DNA from: Flavobacterium macacae | Lineage (GTDB): Bacteria > Bacteroidota > Bacteroidia > Flavobacteriales > Flavobacteriaceae | Assembly (NCBI RefSeq): GCF_003865365.1 | Contig: NZ_RQVR01000005.1 | Location: 116,240-180,239, forward strand | Length of the DNA: 64,000 bases | Reading direction: 5' to 3' | Part shown: positions 9,108 to 18,878 of the stretch, piece by piece | Position numbering within the stretch: the stretch's first letter is position 1 | How the letters are laid out: the number at the start of each line of letters is the position of its first letter | Notes under the pieces: generated by a model | Told to the model about the DNA's origin: nothing | Seen by the model: the letters and a program-made list of their open reading frames with translations, nothing else | Database searches by the model: none | Translations under genes and position numbers: made by a program

Positions 9108-10118
9108 TTACCATTTAATCACTGCGCTTCCCCAAGTGAAACCGCTTCCGAAGGCAGCCAAAACAACCGTGTCTCCTGATTTGATTTTTCCTTGTTCCCA
9201 CGCTTCTGTCAAAGCAATCGGAATCGAGGCTGCAGTGGTATTTCCGTATTTCTGGATGTTGTTATACACTTGGTCGTCCGTCAATTTAAATTTCTGCTGA
9301 ATAAACTGTGAAATTCTCAAATTGGCTTGATGCGGAATCAGCATATCAATATCCGAAACTTCCAGATTGCTTGCTTTCAAGCCTTCCATAATCACTTCGC
9401 TGAAACGAACCACGGCATTTTTAAACACAAATTGCCCGTTCATGTGCGGCAGGTAACTTTCATCATTTGGATCATTATCCGCCAAAATATCTGTCACCCA
9501 GCGGCCTCCCATTCCGGGCGCTTTTACGATCAATTCTTCGGCATGCTGTCCTTCAGAATGCAGGTGCGTTGACAAGATTCCTTTGGTCAGATCTTCTTCT
9601 CTTGATAAAACGGCCGCTCCTGCTCCATCCCCAAAAATCACTGAAACACCGCGTCCGCGAGTAGTCATGTCCAAACCTGCAGAATGTACTTCTGAACCAA
9701 TGATCAATATGTTTTTATACATTCCGGTTTTGATATATTGGTCGGCAATGGACAACGCATACACAAATCCAGAACATTGATTTCTTACATCTAAAGCGCC
9801 AACGGTTCTTAATCCCAAATCTCTTTGAACCAAAACTCCGGGACCAGGAAAATAATAGTCTGGGCTTAATGTCGCAAAAACCACAAAGTCAATATCTTCT
9901 TTGGCAACCCCCGAGCGCTCAATGGCAATTTTAGCTGCTTTTACACCCATTGAGGTAGTCGTATTTCCGTCCCCTTTTACAATATGGCGTCTTTCTTGGA
10001 TTCCCGTTCTTTCTTGAATCCACTCGTCATTTGTATCAATTATTTTTGACAAATCATCATTGGTGACAATGTTTTCAGGGACATAATATCCTAAGCCCGC
10101 AATCTTTGAATGATACAT
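9108..10118 (-). CDS. fabH: 3-oxoacyl-ACP synthase III (FabH)
   Basis: Initiates type II fatty acid synthesis by condensing an acyl-CoA with malonyl-ACP in the cytoplasm. At 336 residues the length is normal. The thiolase-fold catalytic triad is visible: Cys115 in VRNQCSGFVYAL, His263 in IPHQANLRI and Asn293 in YGNTTAASIP. The N-terminus contains the family's NDEWIQERTGI. There is no other fatty acid gene nearby, and flavobacteria often carry several FabH paralogues, so this could be an accessory copy with its own primer preference. Confidence 0.95.
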   Translation of the reverse strand: MYHSKIAGLGYYVPENIVTNDDLSKIIDTNDEWIQERTGIQERRHIVKGDGNTTTSMGVKAAKIAIERSGVAKEDIDFVVFATLSPDYYFPGPGVLVQRDLGLRTVGALDVRNQCSGFVYALSIADQYIKTGMYKNILIIGSEVHSAGLDMTTRGRGVSVIFGDGAGAAVLSREEDLTKGILSTHLHSEGQHAEELIVKAPGMGGRWVTDILADNDPNDESYLPHMNGQFVFKNAVVRFSEVIMEGLKASNLEVSDIDMLIPHQANLRISQFIQQKFKLTDDQVYNNIQKYGNTTAASIPIALTEAWEQGKIKSGDTVVLAAFGSGFTWGSAVIKW

Positions 10119-10151
10119 ATATTTTATATTATTTCGTTAGCAATCAGGTTG

Positions 10152-10159
10152 CAAATTTA
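10152..10159 (-). promoter_or_regulatory. Candidate -7 box for fabH
   Basis: The minus strand reads TAAATTTG, matching TAnnTTTG, 33 bases upstream of the fabH ATG at 10118. A TTG lies 23 bases further upstream, slightly too far for an ideal -33 element. Confidence 0.45.
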
Positions 10160-10329
10160 CGCATTTCGCAAATTTGATTGTACAATATAATTATTTTTTA
10201 TTTAATCTGTATTTCAATGAATTAAAATTGTCTAATAAATGAAAAACTCTTTTTAACGAAAATTTTTAGGCAATGTAACAACCTTGCTTTACTTTAGACT
10301 AATATTTACAAACCCATAAAATTTATAAT

Positions 10330-12738
10330 ATGAAATTAAAGTTTTCTATGCTTTTCTTGCTGGTCGGATTGTCCGGTTTTGCTCAAGAAGAGCTTACTTA
10401 CCAAAAGCCCTCCAAGGAGATTTTAGATTTAGCAGATTATGAAAGAGCGCCATCGGTTTCGATGGATACTAAAAAAGAGTACATGCTGCTTTCTTACAGA
10501 AATACTTACAAAACACTTGACGAATTAAACCAAGAAGAAATGCGTTTGGCCGGATTGAGAATTAATCCGATTACCAATATTTCAAGCACTGTTACGTATA
10601 TCAACAATATTAAAGTACGTAAAATCAAAGACAAGAATGAAATTCAAGTCACTGGATTGCCTCAGAATCCAAAAATAAGCAATATTTCTTGGTCTCCAGA
10701 CGAGAAGAAAATTGCATTTACACACACAACTGCTACTGGAGTTGAATTGTATGTTTTGGATATGGCTTCTGCCAAAGCGACTAAATTGACCGATGCCAAT
10801 TTGAACGCTAACATGGGGAGTCCGTTTAGCTGGTACCGCGACAACCAAAGTTTGTTGGTAAAAATGCTTCCGAAAAACCGTCCGGCTTTAATCGATGCTA
10901 AAAAAGATTTGCCAACCGGACCAACAGTTTCTTCTAGCGACGGAAAAAAATCTTCGAACAGAACGTACCAAGATTTATTGAAAAACAAAACAGATGAAAC
11001 TAATTTTGAAACACTAGTAACTTCTGAATTATACAAATTAGACTTAAACGGAAAAGCAACTTTGTATAAAAAAGCAGATTTATATGCGGGTGAAGGTTTT
11101 TCTCCTGACGGAAATTATATTTTGATCACCACTATCAAAAAACCTTATTCTTACATCGTGCCTTTGAGCCGTTTTCCGATGACTTCTGTGGTTTATGATT
11201 TATCAGGAAAAGAAGTAAAAGTGGTTAATGAAATCGCTCTTGCTGAAATTATGCCAAAAGGTTTCATGGCCACAAGAACCGGAAAAAGAAGCATGAATTG
11301 GAGAGCTGATTTGCCTGCCACATTATCTTTTGCAGAAGCTTTAGACGGTGGAGATCCAGCAAATGCTGTAGAATTCAGAGACGAAGTTTTCTTATGGAAT
11401 GCTCCGTTTACATCAAATCCAACTTCATTGGCAAAAACAAAACAGCGTTACGCCGGAATCGTTTGGGGAAATGTAACCACAGCAATCTTGTATGACCAAT
11501 GGTATGATACTCGAAATGAGAAGACCTATTTGATCAATCCTTCCAATCCTGGACAAGCGCCAAAAGTGATTTTTGACAGAAATTCTCAAGACATTTATTC
11601 GGATCCAGGAAGCTTTGAAACGGTTAAAAACCAATATGGAAGACAAGTTTTAGCTCTTGAAAATGACACTGCTTTTTTAATTGGAGAAGGACACACCAAA
11701 GAAGGACAATTTCCTTTTATTGATGAATTTAACATGAAAACGTTGAAACCGAAACGTTTGTATCAATCGACTTACAAAGACAAAAAAGAAAGTATTTTTT
11801 CAATCGAAGATTTTAAAAAAGGAGATGTTTTGGTTCAGATCCAATCAAAAAGCGATTACCCAAATTACTTCTTCAGAAACATTAAAAAGAAAAATCAGCT
11901 GACGCAAATTACTGATTTCAAAAATCCTTTTGAAAGCATTAAAAATGTGCACAAAGAAGTGATTAAATACAAAAGAAAAGATGGTGTGGAGCTTTCAGGA
12001 ACTTTATACCTTCCGGCTGGCTATGACACTAAAAAGAAAGAAAAATTGCCTTTGTTGATTTGGGCCTACCCAGAAGAATATAAAGACAAAAACAGTGCGG
12101 GACAAAGTTCTCAAAACCCAAATGATTTTACATTTCCTTACTACGGATCTTTTGTATATTGGGTAAACAAAGGATATGTGGTTTTAGACGATGCTTCTTT
12201 CCCAATTATTGGTGAAGGAACTACGGAGCCAAATGATACTTTTATCACGCAATTGGTTGACAACGCAGCAGCGGCAATTGATGCTGTAGACAAATTAGGT
12301 TACATCAACCGTAAAAAAGTGGCTGTTGGCGGACACTCTTACGGCGCATTTATGACAGCAAACTTATTATCACATTCTGATTTATTCGCTTGTGGCATTG
12401 CCCGAAGCGGTGCTTATAACAGAACCCTGACTCCGTTTGGTTTTCAAAGCGAGCAAAGAAATTATTGGGAAGCGACTGACGTTTACAACACCATGTCGCC
12501 ATTCATGAATGCAGAGAAAATGAAAACGCCAATGTTGTTGGTTCACGGTGATGCTGACAATAATCCAGGAACTTTTACATTGCAGACCGAAAGATATTTC
12601 CAAGCTTTGAAAGGTTTGGGAGCACCAGTTCGTATGGTTTTATTACCAAAAGAAAGCCACGGATATGCTGCTAAAGAAAATATCTTGCACCTGCTTTGGG
12701 AACAAGACCAGTTCTTAGAAAAGTATTTGAAGAATTAA
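10330..12738 (+). CDS. Secreted S9 family serine peptidase
   Basis: Prolyl-oligopeptidase-fold serine peptidase of 802 residues with a signal peptide (1-18, ending GFAQ), so it acts in the periplasm or outside. An N-terminal beta-propeller region (WSPDEKKIAF, FSPDGNYI) precedes the alpha/beta-hydrolase domain. The catalytic residues are Ser670 in GGHSYGAFMT, an Asp in HGDADNN (741 or 743) and His777 in ESHGY. A segment reading ATLSFAEALDGGDP followed by FRDEVFLWNAPF resembles the glutamyl endopeptidase (S9D) branch known from plant plastids rather than prolyl oligopeptidases or DPP4; this is from memory and unverified. The gene is alone between divergent fabH and a convergent ABC ATPase and ends in a terminator. 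Confidence 0.92.
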   Translation: MKLKFSMLFLLVGLSGFAQEELTYQKPSKEILDLADYERAPSVSMDTKKEYMLLSYRNTYKTLDELNQEEMRLAGLRINPITNISSTVTYINNIKVRKIKDKNEIQVTGLPQNPKISNISWSPDEKKIAFTHTTATGVELYVLDMASAKATKLTDANLNANMGSPFSWYRDNQSLLVKMLPKNRPALIDAKKDLPTGPTVSSSDGKKSSNRTYQDLLKNKTDETNFETLVTSELYKLDLNGKATLYKKADLYAGEGFSPDGNYILITTIKKPYSYIVPLSRFPMTSVVYDLSGKEVKVVNEIALAEIMPKGFMATRTGKRSMNWRADLPATLSFAEALDGGDPANAVEFRDEVFLWNAPFTSNPTSLAKTKQRYAGIVWGNVTTAILYDQWYDTRNEKTYLINPSNPGQAPKVIFDRNSQDIYSDPGSFETVKNQYGRQVLALENDTAFLIGEGHTKEGQFPFIDEFNMKTLKPKRLYQSTYKDKKESIFSIEDFKKGDVLVQIQSKSDYPNYFFRNIKKKNQLTQITDFKNPFESIKNVHKEVIKYKRKDGVELSGTLYLPAGYDTKKKEKLPLLIWAYPEEYKDKNSAGQSSQNPNDFTFPYYGSFVYWVNKGYVVLDDASFPIIGEGTTEPNDTFITQLVDNAAAAIDAVDKLGYINRKKVAVGGHSYGAFMTANLLSHSDLFACGIARSGAYNRTLTPFGFQSEQRNYWEATDVYNTMSPFMNAEKMKTPMLLVHGDADNNPGTFTLQTERYFQALKGLGAPVRMVLLPKESHGYAAKENILHLLWEQDQFLEKYLKN

Positions 12739-12770
12739 TTTTAGAATTGAGTATTGAGATAATTAAATTG

Positions 12771-12806
12771 AAAATCCCCGAAGTCTGACGATTTCGGGGA
12801 TTTTTT
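12771..12806 (+). terminator. Intrinsic terminator after the S9 peptidase gene
   Basis: A perfect 12-bp stem, AAAATCCCCGAA / TTCGGGGATTTT, with a 10-base loop is followed by further T bases. The A run on the other side lets it work for the convergent gene ending at 12863 as well. Confidence 0.9.
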
Positions 12807-12862
12807 ATTTACTATTTTTAATATTGTGATCTCAATACTAATTTCTCAAAACTCAATTCTAC

Positions 12863-13810
12863 TTAAAGCACTTTGTTATTCACTTCTAAATAAACCAAAC
12901 TTTCATTTTCTAATGCCGTGTTGTGTTCAAAGAAAACAACTTGCCTTTCAAGCACCGACTTAATCAAATATCGGTTTCCTTTAAAGAAAGACTGTTTCAC
13001 CAAAACCTGAATAAATCCAGAGACATTTACTTTTAATTGATGCGGATATAGAAGCAAAGTGGTCGTTTCTCCATTTTCATCATCTACGGCAATTTCGTTG
13101 ATTTCACCAAACAATGAGGCCACATATTTATCACTCGGATTAAAATACAACTCTTTTGAAGGTGCTTTTTCAATCAGATTTCCTTTTTTCATGACAATAG
13201 TTTCATCGGCAAAAGAAAGGGCGTCCGCGCTATCGTGAGTCGCCACAATTACGGTAATTTCTTTTCTTTTTAAGTACGCAAAAAGGTTTCTGCGCAACGC
13301 ATTTTTTCTAAAGTTATCAATATGGCTGAATGGCTCGTCTAACAACAAAACCTTTGGTTCAACGGCCAAAACTCTGGCCAACGCCACTCGTTGCATTTGG
13401 CCTCCGCTTAAATATTTTGCCTTTACATCTGCAAATTCAGACATTTCAACCATGGCCAATAAATCGGCGATGCGTTGGTCTTTTTCTTTCGTAAACATAT
13501 TCGAAAGATATTTACCTACGTTTTCAGCAACGGTAATGTAAGGCATCAAGTCAAAATCTTGCGCTAAATATTTGATGTAATCTTCCCCTGGAACCAAATT
13601 GAATTTGGGTCCGAGAATTTGATTTCCATCATAGAAAATTTGGCCTTCGTTTAAATCATATAGGCCATAAATTAGTTTCAAAAGCGTGCTTTTTCCGCAA
13701 CCGCTTTCTCCAATTACGGCAATATTCTGGCCTTTTTCTACATTGAAACTTATATTATTTATGACTGTGTCTTTTAAATAGCTAAAAGAAATATTTTGAA
13801 CTGATAACAT
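12863..13810 (-). CDS. ABC transporter ATP-binding protein, orphan
   Basis: Cytoplasmic ATPase subunit of an importer-type ABC system, 315 residues from the ATG at 13810. The frame stays open 15 codons further upstream but would begin at a non-ATG codon, and the family begins at MLSVQNISFSY. Walker A is GESGCGKST, the signature LSGGQMQRVALA, Walker B VLLLDEPFSH and the switch His is in VATHDSAD. About 90 C-terminal residues beyond the nucleotide-binding domain look like a TOBE-type regulatory domain, as in PotA, FbpC or CysA. No permease or binding protein is adjacent, so the substrate cannot be named. Confidence 0.9.
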   Translation of the reverse strand: MLSVQNISFSYLKDTVINNISFNVEKGQNIAVIGESGCGKSTLLKLIYGLYDLNEGQIFYDGNQILGPKFNLVPGEDYIKYLAQDFDLMPYITVAENVGKYLSNMFTKEKDQRIADLLAMVEMSEFADVKAKYLSGGQMQRVALARVLAVEPKVLLLDEPFSHIDNFRKNALRRNLFAYLKRKEITVIVATHDSADALSFADETIVMKKGNLIEKAPSKELYFNPSDKYVASLFGEINEIAVDDENGETTTLLLYPHQLKVNVSGFIQVLVKQSFFKGNRYLIKSVLERQVVFFEHNTALENESLVYLEVNNKVL

Positions 13811-13831
13811 TTTACATCTTAATTGAGGAGG

Positions 13832-13839
13832 CAAAGTTA
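13832..13839 (-). promoter_or_regulatory. Candidate -7 box for the ABC ATPase gene
   Basis: The minus strand reads TAACTTTG (TAnnTTTG) 21 bases upstream of the ATG at 13810. This also supports the ATG over the longer upstream frame, which would place the start codon upstream of the promoter box. Confidence 0.5.
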
Positions 13840-13892
13840 CAAAGTTTGCACCCAATGAAATGCCAATAACGTAATAAGGTTTTTAGATTTTT

Positions 13893-13932
13893 TCTAAAAA
13901 AAAGCCCTTTGCAGAATGTAAGGAAAGGGCTT
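13893..13932 (-). terminator. Minus-strand terminator after the split surface protein
   Basis: A 9-bp stem, AAGCCCTTT (13902-13910) with AAAGGGCTT (13924-13932), has a 13-base loop. On the minus strand it is followed by a run of T bases. It lies 28 bases beyond the stop of the gene ending at 13961. Confidence 0.85.
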
Positions 13933-13960
13933 AATCAGTAATCTTTAAAAACGGTAGGTT

Positions 13961-16900
13961 TTAATAAATTATCTTTTTAGAAACTAAATTTCCTTCTAAA
14001 GTTTGAACCTTTACAATTAAAACTTGATTAGAAAATGGGAGATTTTTCAATATTGTTTCTGAAGTATTTACATTTTTTTGATTTAAAAGCAGTCTTCCTT
14101 GGATGTCAAAAACTTGAACGTTGCTTATTGTTGAAATTCCAGAATTAACAACGATCGTTTTATCATTTTTGTAAATTAGAATAGTATTTGAATTAAAATC
14201 TGGAGTATTATTTCCTAAAGTTTCGCTTTGATAAACAATCTCAAATCTGTCATTAAACGTTCCTATTCCAGAAGTAAATTCATATCCGCCCGTTTTTAAA
14301 TTATGAACTAAATTCAAAAGATTGTCTTTCAACAAAATATCTTGGCTCTCAAATAATCCATCAAAATTATCTAAACTGATTGAAAAGTTTCCTGCAATTG
14401 TGGTTGTGATTCCTAATTGAACGGCGTCAGTGTTTTCAAATGGAACTGCTTTTCCTTGTATTGTCATTTTTTTATCTGCAAGAACGGAGTAAATTGAAAC
14501 AAAATTTCCTCCAAATAATTCTCCGTCAAAATTATCATCCAGATCATTAGTCGCTCCTGAAACATACCCTACTAATGTTTGGTGGAAAGCGCCTTGAGTA
14601 TTTCTTAAATTCAACCAAAATCTATTTTTTTCTACAGAAGTAGATTGATTTTCAACATTTCCAATTCTAAAAAATTGATTGTTATTGTTTCTAACACGCA
14701 TTGCATTTGTAAATCTTACATTGGTATTGGATTTTCCTCTTATAAAAAACGACTGACCAGAAGCTATAAATCCATTTGGAACAGCGTTATTTGGAGATGG
14801 ATTGATAACCGGATTTAAAGGGTTTTGGGTTGCTGCGGAAGTTGCTGTACCGCCAACTCCGTTGTAAGATGCATAGTCACTTGCCGCATAATTTAAATCA
14901 GAAGTTCCTGAATTATTAGCGCTTATTGGAGTATTGTGAGTCCACAAATAGATTGTTCCATAAATATTTGACGTATTAAAAGAATCATTAAAAAAATCAT
15001 CAATATTTAAAGCTGAAGGATAGGGATTCCCTATTAAATTCCATTTTTGAACAGAGGCATTTGAATTTCCTGCAATTGCTATTTGGATATCTCCGCTATT
15101 TGGAACTCCATTGAAATTACCTACAAAGTTTTCTGAATTCACCGTTGCTACAGGAAACGATTGTGGTGCTCTGACGATATATCCTTTTCCTGCGGCCATG
15201 GGAACACTTGCTCCATTACTTGGATGCACTTGCCAATACCCAGCCTGAGTTCCAGATCCTGGATTCCAACTGTGAAATTTATCGAAAAAAGTTGTAGGAG
15301 AAAACGCGTGCAACGACTGATTAGCTACCGGCGAAGACCAATAAGTATAATCAAAACGCTTCATGGGTTTGGCAGTTCTTTTCACGATAATAGCTCCCGA
15401 GTTTGTGTTTGTGGCACCTTCTTGGACAAGGCTTGCAGAATCTTCTAATGTAAATGTTGCTCCGGATGCCACTGTAAGAGCCTCTTTTAACGTAATACTG
15501 CTTCCTGAATTTATTGTAAAATTACCACCCGTGACATTAAGTGTTTTTCCAACAGCGTGGCTTCCTGTGATTGCCATCGTTAGAGAACTGCCCACTTCAA
15601 TACAATCATCACTAGCTGGAACTCCAACTGGAATCCAATTTGTAGCTACGCTCCAATCACCCGTTGGCCCGCCATTCCAAGTTTTCCCTCGGTATATGGT
15701 TATAGTTTGACAAGTTGTCAATAAAGTACAAGGAGATTCCGCACTTCTCAAAGCAAAATAATTGGTTGTTGCGACTGGATAAACAGTGATTTTTGAATCA
15801 TCATCATTTGTGTTTTCAAGAACAGCCCTGTCCGTCAAAGTAATATAATCAATTAGCATATTCACTGATTGCCCAGTAGCATAGTCGAATCTCCATCCTT
15901 TAATATTTCCACCAGTATTATTCCAATTTGGATTGGCAGACATATCAATATTTAAAACGTGCCAATTATTATCACTTATTAAATTTCCACGAACAACTTT
16001 GTTTTCAGCTAATGCTAAATTTCCTTTGTAAAAATAGATTTCACTCTGACCCGCACTACCCGACAAAACTTTATAACGAATTGCTATGTTTTTATAAATA
16101 CTTGTATTGATTTCTGCTGTAAATAAATTTGACATATCTATCTGTGCATCTACTAAATTTGAAGTTGTTATATCTAAAATTCCATTTTTAATAGAATTTA
16201 TAGTTGTATGTTGATTTGTGTATGGCATTGAATGCCATTCTTCCATAAAAGTTGCAGTACCACAACCGTCTTGAAACCAAAGTGAAGAGGTGCCTGAAGA
16301 ATTTCCTAACGCTTGCAATTCAACACTACCGCCAATGCAAACATTATCTTTATCCGATACAATTGAAGTAATAGCTGCTTTGTTAGGTTGCGTCCAAGAA
16401 AAAGTAGTTCCTGATACAGGCCGAGAAGTATTTCTTGTGACTAGTGTGTGAGAATTTGATGCGCCAGCATCGGTATTATTTAACTAAAGTGAGGCTGACG
16501 TCAATCTTCTATTATTAAAATCTCCATTTGATGCCCCTTTTAAACCTACTTGTGCTTCATAAACATCACTTGCTAGTACACAATTACCATATTTTACTTC
16601 AATTTGGTTAGTTGTTTCATATAATCTTATTTGAAAATTTAAATTATCCCCAGTAACTGCGGATCCAGAAAATATCCAAAATGGATCAGAAACCCTCCTT
16701 GCATTATTCCATTGAACAACAAAAACTCTATTGGGAGCAGATCCTTCTACTCCTCTAACTATAGGAGAGCTATTATTAGTTAAATCTCTTCCAAATGCAC
16801 TTATAGATCCTGAAGAAGTACCCGAAGAAATGGGATTGTAATTGCCATAAACTGACGCTGCTCCAAATGTTATATATCCATTCGAATTAACAAAACAAGA

Positions 16901-17155
16901 AGTATAATCTGTGCCATTGAAATTAAATGCAAAACCAATTGAAATTGCCCCAGTAATATTATCATTCCAACCACTACTAAATACATTTGTGGATGAACTT
17001 AAAGCAGTATAACTTCCCGCCGATTCTGCAAATGCATAACAGCTTACCTGACTATTAACATTTACTGAAAAAAGTAGTGTCAAAATGAAAATTTTCAACG
17101 AGTGATTTCTAAAAAAAATAATATTATTATTACAAAAAAGGAAATTATTTTTCAT
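13961..17155 (-). pseudogene. T9SS type A surface protein split by an in-frame TAG
   Basis: The 5' half (17155-16484) encodes 223 residues: a signal peptide (hydrophobic around 20-33, ending VNSQ) and a beta-sandwich domain. It stops at TAG (16486-16484). The same frame then continues open for 840 codons to 13961, reading LNNTDAGASNSHTLVTRN directly after the stop. The downstream part has a carbohydrate-binding-like beta region (about 50-180 residues in) and a G8/pectate-lyase-like stretch (GDWSVATNWIPVGVP). It ends with a type A T9SS sorting domain finishing LVSKKIIY. No frameshift is needed, so one base change restores a 1064-residue protein. It may be a pseudogene, a sequencing error or a readthrough gene. 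The downstream frame has no good ATG near the stop; the best alternative is a TTG at 16318. Confidence 0.85.
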
Positions 17156-17337
17156 TACATAAGGTGTTTTACCTTACAAAAATTGTCAATAAAATCCATT
17201 AAAGCATACTTTTTGTGGCACTTTAATGTTAAAAAATAAGAAAAATCGTCATAATATTAAATAACTCCGATGAATGACGTTTTTTGTAAAATTGTATAGC
17301 ACCAAAAAAAAGAAGTCTTTTGATTTTTTTAAAAAAA

Positions 17338-17373
17338 TTAAAAAAAAGAGCGATTCCAACCAAAGAATCGCTC
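17338..17373 (-). terminator. Minus-strand terminator after the AarF gene
   Basis: A perfect 9-bp stem, GAGCGATTC (17348-17356) with GAATCGCTC (17365-17373), has an 8-base loop. On the minus strand a long T run follows. It is 32 bases beyond the stop of the gene ending at 17405. Confidence 0.88.
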
Positions 17374-17404
17374 TCTCAACCAACCACTAAAAAACCAACA
17401 ATTA

Positions 17405-18715
17405 TTATTTTCTATACTTTTTATAAGCTTCCGTATCTACTCTTGCTTTCAAATCATGAAGCAAACTATACAATCCAAAAAATGTTCTGTTTATATACAA
17501 AAAATGTTTAGAACCTCGATTTCCATTCATTTTTCTTAATTTTGGGTCTTTACTAAAATCTTCGCTCAATTGAGCCATTTCTTTAAAGAAAACCTCATCC
17601 GAAAAATCAAAGAAATCAGTTTGGAACGGCTTGGTGAACAATTTCAAAACCTGCAAAAACAAGTTGGAAAAATAAGCAATTTCTTCCGCAGAATCATCTT
17701 TCCTCAAAATTTCAAGTTCGTATAACTTTTCTTTAAAAATTACCGGATTATCAATAATTTCAGGCCTTGCCAACTCAAAATAAGGTACATAAAAATCTTC
17801 AGGAACGTGCTTTATGCAACCAAAATCAATCGCAATTAAATTCCCTTCTTTGTCAATCAAAAAATTCCCAGGATGTGGATCTGCGTGAACTTGTTTTAAT
17901 TCGTGCATCTGAAACATATAAAAATCCCACAAGGCCTGGCCTATTTTATCACCCAATTCTCGGTTTTCATTATAGGCTGTAAACTCAGACAAATGCTCGC
18001 CATCCATCCAATCCATGGATATGATTTTCTTTGAAGACAGTTTAGGATAATACTTCGGAAACCTCAAATTCGCAATTTCCTTGCAAGCCTCGGCAATCGT
18101 TACGCCTTGTTTCAATTCAAGTTCATAATCCGTCTCTTCCATCAATTTATACTCGACTTCCTTAAAATAACGCTCGGAATCCTTGCCTTGCAAATTGAAC
18201 ATTTTGATGGCAAAAGGCTTCACAATCGACAAATCAGAACTGATGCTTTCGGCAACACCCGGATACTGGATTTTTACCGCCAAATTTTTACCGTCTTTTG
18301 ACGCTTTATGCACTTGCCCGATACTCGCGGCATGCATTGAATCTGCCGTAAAAGTGTCAAACAATTCTTCCGGAAAAAGCCCTAAATATTTTTTAAAAGT
18401 CTTTCGAACCAAAGGAGCTGACAATGGCGGTACTGAAAATTGCGCCAGTGAAAATTTTTCCACATACGCTCTCGGCATAATATTTTTATCCATACTCAGC
18501 ATTTGCGCCACTTTCAGCGCACTTCCTTTCAGGTTTTTCAAGCCATCATAAATATCTTCGGCGTTATTTTCATTCAATTTTTCTTTTGTCAACGACGGAT
18601 TTACCATTTTTTCGCCATAATAAGCAATGTAATTTCCGCCCACTTTAAAACCGGTTTTCACCAATTGTCCGGCGCGTTCTATTTTATTTACAGGTATTTT
18701 ATCTAAAGTTTTCAT
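17405..18715 (-). CDS. AarF/UbiB (ABC1) family atypical kinase
   Basis: Protein-kinase-like-fold protein of 436 residues from the ATG at 18715; two more codons upstream would need a TTG start. Visible family motifs are the A-rich loop AASIGQVHKA, the lysine in LAVKIQYPG, the ExD-type segment MEETDYELE, and HADPHPGNFL plus IDFGC for catalysis and metal binding. The family signature KxGQ is present as KVAQ, with Ala replacing Gly. Relatives support quinone synthesis or lipid metabolism, often as ATPases rather than kinases. There is no ubiquinone gene nearby, which fits a menaquinone-using organism and leaves the role open. It lies downstream of a TetR-like regulator that may control it. Confidence 0.9.
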   Translation of the reverse strand: MKTLDKIPVNKIERAGQLVKTGFKVGGNYIAYYGEKMVNPSLTKEKLNENNAEDIYDGLKNLKGSALKVAQMLSMDKNIMPRAYVEKFSLAQFSVPPLSAPLVRKTFKKYLGLFPEELFDTFTADSMHAASIGQVHKASKDGKNLAVKIQYPGVAESISSDLSIVKPFAIKMFNLQGKDSERYFKEVEYKLMEETDYELELKQGVTIAEACKEIANLRFPKYYPKLSSKKIISMDWMDGEHLSEFTAYNENRELGDKIGQALWDFYMFQMHELKQVHADPHPGNFLIDKEGNLIAIDFGCIKHVPEDFYVPYFELARPEIIDNPVIFKEKLYELEILRKDDSAEEIAYFSNLFLQVLKLFTKPFQTDFFDFSDEVFFKEMAQLSEDFSKDPKLRKMNGNRGSKHFLYINRTFFGLYSLLHDLKARVDTEAYKKYRK

Positions 18716-18749
18716 ACACAAATTTTAAGGTTTCGAGTCCATTTTTTCT

Positions 18750-18868
18750 TTTGGGCGTGCCACCAAAAAATAGCTAGCGCATTTTTTTGCTGTCGGGCTT
18801 TTCGCTCCCAATCTTTTATTTAAAAAAAAAAAAAAATAAAAGGATTTCCGCTTCAATCCCTCACGCAA
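18750..18868. repeat. Structured intergenic element between AarF and TetR genes
   Basis: This ~120-base noncoding stretch has its own architecture. An outer 5-bp pair, GCGTG (18755-18759) with CACGC (18862-18866), closes it. An inner hairpin pairs AATCTTTTATTT (18810-18821) with AAATAAAAGGATT (18834-18846) around a pure A loop. Two related segments, TTCGCTCCCAATC and TTCCGCTTCAATC, flank the hairpin. It resembles dispersed intergenic elements I recall from flavobacterial genomes, but that could not be checked. It fills most of the 163-base gap. Confidence 0.5.
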
Positions 18869-18878
18869 CTGCTTAACA

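Noticed and set aside
9327..9780. Several overlapping plus-strand frames opposite fabH
   Set aside because: All are antisense shadows; fabH has an intact catalytic triad on the minus strand.
10254..10329. Promoter for the S9 peptidase gene
   Set aside because: A TTG and a TAATATTTAC stretch are present, but the spacing and -7 box do not fit TAnnTTTG well enough.
18822..18836. Run of about 15 A bases
   Set aside because: Considered as an assembly artefact or integration site; it is more simply the loop of the hairpin in the intergenic element, although its exact length is uncertain in any sequencing.
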